Source: Acridotheres tristis (Eukaryota > Chordata > Aves > Passeriformes > Sturnidae). From it: DNA of 64,000 nt. The DNA is taken from positions 109,904,048 through 109,968,047 of the forward strand of contig CM072884.1 in assembly GCA_037013685.1 (NCBI GenBank), given 5' to 3'. This document shows, piece after piece, positions 57,101 through 64,000 of this stretch (position 1 is its first letter; every line of letters begins with the position of its first letter). The translations under genes and the position numbers were made by a program. Under the pieces are notes generated by a model. It had not been told where the DNA came from, did not search any database, and saw only the letters and a program-made list of their open reading frames with translations.

Positions 57101-59608
57101 GTGACAGCGCCTGTGTCACCACTTGTCCTTGGGGAGTGACCACAGTGACTGGCTGATACACTGTCCCCCCTGGAAGCAAAACAGAAAACACAGATTATGG
57201 GCAAGAAAAAGCCCTTCAAGTATTATTCTCTTTAAACACATCAGCACTGCACACCACACAAGACTTTTGATAATATATCAATTACTCTTTTCTAGTCAGC
57301 ATGCAAGATGTGCTCTTTGCTACACTAAAATTTTCATCCATTCACAAAAAGCTAGACAAAATTTGATTATATTTCCCTGTATTTTAAGCATTCTAAATCT
57401 ATTTTCAAAGGAAAATGTCATGATTATCAGGCTACAAAACAGTTCTTCATATTGTTTTAAATGAGCTAAGTCTTCCACCAACAAAGGTCACAACACCAAA
57501 ATCACACCTATGTGCTTAGGGCAGGCAGCTGGGTTTGATTTAAAACCTTGCTGAAAAGCAAGACTAAACATTTCATCTCAAATGTAATTTCCATATAACA
57601 AGGATTTCACAGACTTGTAAGTGTGGCCCCAAACTCCAAGGAGCATGAAGTAGCCAACAAGTGCAATAGTTTAGCTAATGCATGGTTTTGTCAAAGAGCT
57701 CTTCTTTTTAAAGGAGGAAAAAAAAAGTAAACCACCAGTCTATGGAAATGTCTTTTAACAAACATAGTGCTGCACATTAAGATCTCTTAATATGATATAT
57801 GTAACTGCCAACCCCATAGACATACTTGGAAACCATATAAATTACACAAACATTCATAAACCAGTAAAGCACTTGACTGTACTACAACAACTTTTCAGGT
57901 ACTCAAGCACATTTTCTAAAGTGTTTGTGTAGTTTTTGTAACAACCATAAAGGCAATCAAGATGAAGAGCAAGGTGCCAGTTGTTTTTAGTGTGTCATAC
58001 CTGCTACTGTTGCCATAGTTACATTTCCCTGCTGCAATGCTGATGCTGGCACCATGATCCCTTGGGGACTGAGTGTGCCTGCAATGGCACTTGGAATTTG
58101 CTAGAAAAACAAAACAATTAGTTGCTTACATTTTTAAATTTTTTTTTTTTTTCAATGAAAGGCGATCAAGCACGCTCGTATATTTTTGTAATTTGTATTA
58201 GGTACTTTTGGCTCTAAAATACATCTGGAGCTTAATCACAGGATTACCTTCAAAGAGAAAGATACTTCATTAGGGGTTCATCATTACCTACATTAACTTC
58301 CTCATTATCACCAACCATTACCTTTGAAAACCCTCATGAAAGCAACTGCTAGAAAAGATGTAAAACAATTTTGAGAAATTTTAGAAAGAATAAGAAACAG
58401 TTTCCAAAGCTAAGAGGGAAAAAGGACAAATGAAATGACCCTTGATGCTCTTATTACAAGCATCAAAGCTTTAGAATTTTAGTTATTACCTTCATTCTTT
58501 CAATTTGAACATAATGTATTAAATATTCAGTATGTTTTATTCTGCTCAAGACAGCTTTTAGTCAACCCTGAACATGCAAACTCTTACACATTTCCTTACT
58601 ATGTATGAATAATCTCTTTTGATAGCAAATGCAAAATGGATCCCTCATGTCTCTACAGAAAACTAGAAGAGATGTACAGAAAACTTTTAAAAGGTGTTTT
58701 TGCCTGCTTTTAGAATCTCCTTTCCACACTTCCAGACATCAAACCTATACAAGGAGTCCAAAAAGTGAAGTTTAAAAGTCATTTGGGCTTTTTTTAATAC
58801 AGAGCATCAGACAGATGAATAATTCAGAGAAGGGCAATGCCCTAAGACTCAGGATCAAGTGGGTACTGGGGTGGCAGGGCTTACTCTGCAGCATCTGACA
58901 GCAAAAACATCAACCATAATCTATTATTAATCTATTAACTGTGGTCCATTTAATACAGAAAATGCAATACTGCAACTTTAATCCATCAAATATTGTCCAT
59001 TTATTTCAGAATACAGATTGTGTATAAAATGTATCAGCCATCTCAACATTTGAATGGAGAAGGAAAACTAAGGAGGCCTTAACAAGCAAAATTTTTCTTC
59101 TTTGTTTATTCTGTTTCCTATCCTCCTTCCAACCAAATAGCAAATCCAGGCTATTTGGAATATCTCCACTTGCTAAATTGAGAGAAAATCATAAAAGGAA
59201 GGCAGACAATAAAAAATTGACTTTGTACTCTGGCACATTTCAACAAATTTGTCCATCAGGCAGTGGCACCAAAAAACCCCCAAAAAGCTCTTTCTACTCT
59301 TGATAACTGATTTGAGAGAATACAGGAAACTGCAGAAACTCTGTTTGCAAACTGATGAACTGATGGCAACAGAAGTGTAGCTGTAACTTCCTAAGGAAAT
59401 CTAAGCAGAAACCCACTGAACAATATTTGAAACACACCTGAGATTGCACAGGTGAATAAGGACTTCCAGGCTCCCCACTTAATAGAGTTTCACTATTCAT
59501 TTTTGTCTTCAGGCAGGCAATGTAACGACTACAGAAATCCTTGCAGAGTTCATTAACCTTTTCTAGCTCCAGCAGATGGATACGCAGAACTTGGATTGCT
59601 TTTACCAT
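50947..59608 (-). CDS. PKNOX1: PKNOX1 (PREP1), TALE homeobox transcription factor, 3' seven exons
   Basis: Exons in transcript order: 59438-59608, 58001-58100, 57072-57169, 54932-55060, 53802-53878, 52090-52262 and 50947-51158 (stop 50947-50949). They join in frame to 319 residues, corresponding to human PREP1 from about residue 117 to its end. The first exon is the end of the PKNOX/Meis N-terminal domain that binds PBX. The TALE homeodomain spans three exons: SKNKRGVLPKHATNVMRSWL, then the PYP loop extension, then WFINARRR. The C-terminus is serine- and acid-rich, ending SGLVLDNSDSLQ. PREP1 works in the nucleus with PBX proteins on DNA. Conservation to human is very high. The 5' exons lie beyond 64000. 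The gene converges on CBS, as in human. Confidence 0.96.
52090..52262 (-). CDS. PKNOX1: PKNOX1 exon: recognition helix
   Basis: 173 bases encode FINARRRILQPMLDSSCSET, the end of the DNA-recognition helix, then PKTKKKTAQNRPVQRFWPDS. AQQQSNE replaces human AQPPPSE. Confidence 0.97.
53802..53878 (-). CDS. PKNOX1: PKNOX1 exon: TALE loop and helix 2
   Basis: 77 bases encode HPYPTEDEKKQIAAQTNLTL and LQVNNW. PYP is the three-residue loop extension that defines TALE homeodomains. The codon for W is split with the next exon. Confidence 0.98.
54259..54300. repeat. PKNOX1: AT-rich microsatellite (TTTATATA)n
   Basis: Repeated TTTATATA/TTTATTTA units in an intron. Confidence 0.8.
54932..55060 (-). CDS. 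PKNOX1: PKNOX1 exon: homeodomain start
   Basis: 129 bases encode LQLQLNQDLGILHQDDGSSK and then NKRGVLPKHATNVMRSWLFQ, helix 1 of the homeodomain. Donor GTAAGG. Confidence 0.97.
57072..57169 (-). CDS. PKNOX1: PKNOX1 exon: linker
   Basis: 98 bases encode GTVYQPVTVVTPQGQVVTQA and LSPGTIRIQNSQ. The donor is GTTTGT, a weak but GT-type site. Confidence 0.95.
58001..58100 (-). CDS. PKNOX1: PKNOX1 exon: linker
   Basis: 100 bases encode QIPSAIAGTLSPQGIMVPAS and ALQQGNVTMATVAG. A few substitutions from human lie in the unstructured linker. Confidence 0.96.
59438..59608 (-). CDS. PKNOX1: PKNOX1 exon: Meis/PKNOX domain end
   Basis: 171 bases encode MVKAIQVLRIHLLELEKVNE, then FCSRYIACLKTKMNSETLLS and GEPGSPYSPVQSQ, as in human. 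Acceptor gagagagagaT-side (ctctctctcag on the coding strand), donor GTGTGT. Confidence 0.97.
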
Positions 59609-62600
59609 CTGAGAGAGAGAATTGGAAAAAAAAAAATCAGAAACAAAATAACTCTTGGCGAAAAAAAAATATTTAATGTAAGATTTAAGCAAACATCACT
59701 TTCTAGCAACAAAGATCACCCAATTAAAGCAGAGGCACTAATTGCTAAGTGCTGGAATGTGAAAGGAACAAGTAAACTGCCACACAGGGGAAATAAAACG
59801 GGACAACAAAGTGATCTTTGTCACATGTGCCACTTCAGGAAGACAGAGCAGTTCAGGTGTCACAGGGCACAGGATGAGCCCATGTGGTCTCTAACCCCCT
59901 GGTACAACTCTGGTCACAGACCACACAGGACTGGAGGTGATGGAAAGCAATCCCATCCACACAAGTGATGTGGAAAGCAGGGCTGGGACAGGCTGGGCCA
60001 GCAGCAGCTCCCTGGAGCTCTATAAATCAGAAACACCAGGTTCAGCTCCACGTTACACCCCGACACAAGGAAACCAGAAGGGTACAGAGGAGTTGGAGAT
60101 ACAGTGAGAAAGAAGACACTCCTGTGATTAAGCATAAATTTGTCCCACAGACTGCTAGGGAAGATGAAGGCTTTTATTTTTCAATAAAATTAGAATAAAG
60201 AGGTCCCAACTTTAATCACACTGTTCAACAAAGCTTAAAGTAATCAAACAGTTCTTCAGTGCTACAGCTTTTAAGTTCCTCTGTGACTGTATGTCAAAGA
60301 TGAACAACTCTCAGGTGAAATCCTGTAAGAACTTTCAGGTGAGGAGACTGATTCTGAAATACAAAACATTAAATACAGAGCACTAAACATTTTTTTTTTT
60401 AAAAAAAATCCACGTTTAAGCTAAAATCCAGGTACAGGAGATACATATGTGAGGAGAATACTTGTCATGCTCACTGTGAGAAAAACACTGTAAGCCTGGA
60501 TAACCAATGGTATTACATACTGCATAAAAATAGCTTCGGTGATTGTAAGGGTCATGGCAGAAGATCAGAAGCTAAAACCAAATCCAGATGGTCTAAAAGG
60601 AAATCCAGGACATTCAAATATGTACACAACACACCAGCAAAGTAATTATTTTTTATACAACATGCCACCTCCAATGTTTCTGTGCTGTGCTGGATCTCTG
60701 AGACAAATATCCTGCAGTTTTATGAAACTGAACAGTTGTAATTTTGAAACACAGTGCAGAGCTTGACTGTGCCATTATTTGGAAAAAATCTGTCTTATAT
60801 GACGAGTTATTTACCTGGGCAGAGCACTGAATCCAGTGAACAGAAATTATACCCTCCAAACTAATTATCTGTCACTTCCAATTCAAGGAGACAACTGGGA
60901 GCTGAAAATGCCTTTACTCAAAGAAGAGCAAGGCAGGAAAACTTTTGGGTGTGCTTCCCTCTCCATCATGACATTTTAGCTTTCATTGAGACAGATCTTT
61001 TCCCTGTTTTTTCAGCAAAAAGTTCTAGGACACTCACTTGGCATAGACAACTGTGTGTTCAAATAAACAAGATGAAAGAATTAAGAAATTAAATGATTTT
61101 TAAAAAATTACTTCTCAGGGATAAAAAGAAAAAAATTACATATTTCATTATGTAATTCATATGTAATAAAAATTACAAAAAAAATCAAAATTACATGTTT
61201 CAAAAAACAGCTGCAGAAAAATCTGAGCTGTAGATTTGGGGGAGTTGATCCAAATCAGTATCTGGTAACTCTTTCAGCCTATGACACTGAAAGCCTTTGA
61301 AACACGAAGTGCAGTGACCCAGCACTGAGACACAAACCAGTGATTTTCTAAGGCAGCCCAGGTTGCTGTTTAAACTGTGCTTAAGCACCTTTAAACACAA
61401 AAAGTTAAAACACTTAAACTAAATTTTAACACAAAACAAAGGTCATCTGTGTTTCAAGAAATTCTTTTTCAGAGACAAAAAAGCTTAAAATAGAAAATTC
61501 TTCATGTGTGACTGCTCAGCAAATTGTACATCATATTAGTGAGCGCTTTAAACATTCAGCTAAAACTGAGGTAACAAAATACACTTTTGGATACATAATA
61601 TTTGACCATATTAGAGATTAGTTCATTTTAACTCAGTGAAGACAGTTTGGGTTTTTTAAACATTAGCCAAATTTGTACTATTTATCAGCATGTGCTCGGA
61701 GGAAAAATGAAAGTCCTTTCTTCAGCTCAGACTTAGTTTAAAATTGATGGTTGATACTTGAGGTGAAAATTGAATTAAAGTCAAAATTAACCACAAACCC
61801 AGACTCAGTAACACTACCCAGGTTTCTGCAGATCCCCTCTCCATCACACTGCTCGTTGCAGGAAGCTGTGCTGCTGTGGGTAGGAGGAAAACAAAACTTT
61901 GCAAATATGCCATGCCTGTCACCAGGACTTATGAATTCATTTACAGCTACATTAATTGTGGCCATATGGCTCCTGCTCTCTTGCAGCACAGGTGGACCAA
62001 ACTTGATGCCAGCAAAAGTTCACTTTTTCCTTAAAACTACAGAAACCAAGAACTCCTGATAAAATAACTCAAGTTGGACAAAGGTAATACAAAGAGGTGT
62101 TTTCAGACAGGTCACAGCAGCAGTAATATTTCATTTATTCAGTGCTGCTGCATAGAATATGCCACAGAACAATGAAATTTTATAACTGATTCAGTCTTTT
62201 CAGCTGTAGCAATAGCACTGGAGTATCACTTCAGAGAAATGCATGAAGATGCAGTAACTATGAGATTTGTATATATTCACAGAATCCTAGAATGGTTTGG
62301 GATGGAAAGGACCTTAAAAATCATCCTGTTCTAACCCCTGCCATGGGCAGGGACACCTTCCTTATTGCTGAAATTGTTTTAAGTGAAGATAATGGTAAAC
62401 TATGAAGCAGAGGAAGAAAAGTTATTGAAAAAACTCTCAGTTCTTACTATCCAGAGCCTATTCATGTATAAATATGTCTCCAAATTTAAGAAATTTTATC
62501 TTTACATTCACAGGTCACCTACCTCCCTGACCCAAATCCTCCTGCAATTTAGATTTCCAGTGGAAGAACACAAACTCTGGAAGAAAAGCTATTTTATTTT

Positions 62601-64000
62601 CATTTGTTTTGATCTGATAATCTCACTCCTCTATTTTGAGTCCTCAGCTATGAAACATAGTTAGAAAAGGTGTAAGTAGAGGTTTATGGGACAGTTCTGC
62701 AAATTAAAACAGCAAAAGCACTATTCAGAAAGGCTTGGTCAGTCAATATTCAAATGACATCAGGTGGCTTCACCACTACAGCTCAGGTTCCTGACACAAC
62801 TAGAATGTAAGAGAATTGAAAAGAGGGTACTGAACCAAAAATCCTTACCCCAAATAAACAAAAAACTCAGGGAGTCTTCAAAAAAGGCAGTGTCCTGTTC
62901 AAATACAAAAGGGAGAGTATATTTAACACTCCTTGTTTTGTATTGTGTCTGGACTTGACAAAGCCATTAGTAACCTGCTCTGACCTCACAGCTGACCCTA
63001 CTCTGTGCAGGAAGTTGGACTACAAACCTCTTGAGCTTGTAGTCCAGCCCACACCATCCTTTGGCCCTATGAATGCCAGGAAATTTAAAAATGCACCCAT
63101 GTGTGGGTAGAGTTTGCTCTGAACAGAAGCAACACGAGAGGCAGGAACCACCCTGAGGCAACGTGGGATTTCTGCAGGGTTAGCAGTGAGCAACAAAAAA
63201 GGTGTAAAGCAATGAATGTCTTAAAACATGAAATAATCTGTGAAAGGTCTAAAAAAACTCTCTGCAAGCACCCATGCTGAACAACTTCTTAGGCACAGAG
63301 GAGTCTGTCTGTGGATGTCCTATGCACAAAAGGAGACTTTTGTGCCAAACAGAGAACAAAGAGCAGTTGGTGCCTTGGTTCATCCCAGGATCTATTTTAT
63401 CTGTAGAAAGGAGGTAGGGATAGCAAAGGATAAGGGGAAAAAAGTGTGGAGCTCCAAGAGATGATACTCCCAAGTCATAGGGATAAGCTGAGCACACTTG
63501 CAGAAAGCAGCAACAGAGACCATCAAAATCTGATTATTGACACCAACCCACATCTTCTGACACTGATGCTTGGTAAAGGGACTAAGAGAGATCCAAACTA
63601 CATTCCAAGAAGATATGGTGGAAGTTACAACTCTAGGAAAGCTCATTTCCAGTCTACACATTCCATTTCCAGTCTACATTTCCACGTCCTTCCCACAGGA
63701 TTTAAAAACAGGAGATTTGCAGGACAGAACCACAGAGTCATCCCAGAGCACGTGGCCCAGGATTGCACCCAGACTTGGGAAAGACATTACAGAAGTAAAA
63801 AAGGCCTGGTAACAATTCTCCTGATTGATTATGACCCTTTGCCCTGCTGATTCAACATCACCAGCTGATGTTGTCGGAGAGTTTAACTGGGAAGGACAGC
63901 ATCCCTAGAACAGAATCCTTCCATCTAGATAGTAACAAGGGTTTGAAATCTGGTTTACAGGCAATTTAGTGAGTATCCTTAAAATTAAGTTTCAGGTGGA
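59609..64000 (-). other. PKNOX1: PKNOX1 intron upstream of the first in-window exon
   Basis: No further PKNOX1 exon was found here. I looked for the expected preceding segment (human FFCEDPETDNL) on the minus strand and did not see it. A CR1 piece lies at 62277-62362. Confidence 0.6.
62277..62362 (-). mobile_element. CR1 3' end fragment
   Basis: TTCACAGAATCCTAGAATGG, then GGAAAGGACCTTAAAAATCA and the CCATGGGCAGGGACACC block; truncated soon after. Confidence 0.9.

Larger units (their letters stand above)
51159..59437 (-). other. PKNOX1: Introns of PKNOX1 between the seven exons
   Basis: Introns are 51159-52089, 52263-53801, 53879-54931, 55061-57071, 57170-58000 and 58101-59437. They are AT-rich with poly(T) at 56318-56334 and an AT microsatellite at 54259-54300. 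No CR1 or other gene was recognised in them. Confidence 0.8.

Overview
The window looks like a bird chromosome, most likely a songbird. It has vertebrate spliced genes with short introns, many truncated CR1 LINE 3' ends, and solo-LTR-like insertions. Gene order matches the conserved vertebrate neighbourhood of CBS and PKNOX1, which are convergent here as in human 21q22.3 (read in reverse). No prokaryotic genes, CRISPR arrays, rRNA or tRNA genes were recognised.

Layout. (1) 1-296 holds the end of a first cystathionine beta-synthase gene (CBS copy 1, + strand): its last intron, final coding exon and stop. Its 3' UTR probably runs to about 2935. (2) 2936-14169 is intergenic. It contains CR1 pieces and four copies of one LTR-like repeat, two forward and two reverse. 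(3) 14170-33954 is a second, complete CBS-type gene (copy 2, + strand). I resolved all 15 coding exons, and they join in frame to a 565-residue protein. Eleven of the 13 complete internal exons have the human CBS exon length; the other two differ by whole codons. Heme ligands, PLP lysine, the CxxC redox motif and both C-terminal CBS domains are present. It differs from human CBS by a shorter N-terminus, a Tyr-to-His change at the position of human Tyr308, and a 37-residue C-terminal tail. (4) 33955-37005 is intergenic, with no gene seen. (5) 37006-about 39640 is a small gene for a secreted cysteine-rich protein of 168 residues. It has a TATA box, a short non-coding first exon, and one coding exon. 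The protein resembles the N-terminal cysteine-rich part of fibulin-2. A long (TTCTC)n array lies in its 3' UTR. (6) 39641 to about 47.8 kb is gene-poor, with CR1 fragments and a second (TTCTC)n array. (7) From about 50.9 kb to the right edge, the minus strand carries the 3' two-thirds of PKNOX1 (PREP1), a TALE homeobox gene. Seven exons, including the whole homeodomain and the stop codon, are resolved; the upstream exons lie beyond 64000.

How the genes relate. The two CBS genes are tandem, same-strand paralogues in transsulfuration (serine or cysteine plus homocysteine to cystathionine, and H2S production). Copy 1's last exon is closer to human CBS, so copy 2 is the diverged, CBS-like gene. 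PKNOX1 is a transcription factor unrelated in function but syntenic. The secreted gene between the convergent CBS and PKNOX1 is the least expected item and the best candidate for something poorly described.
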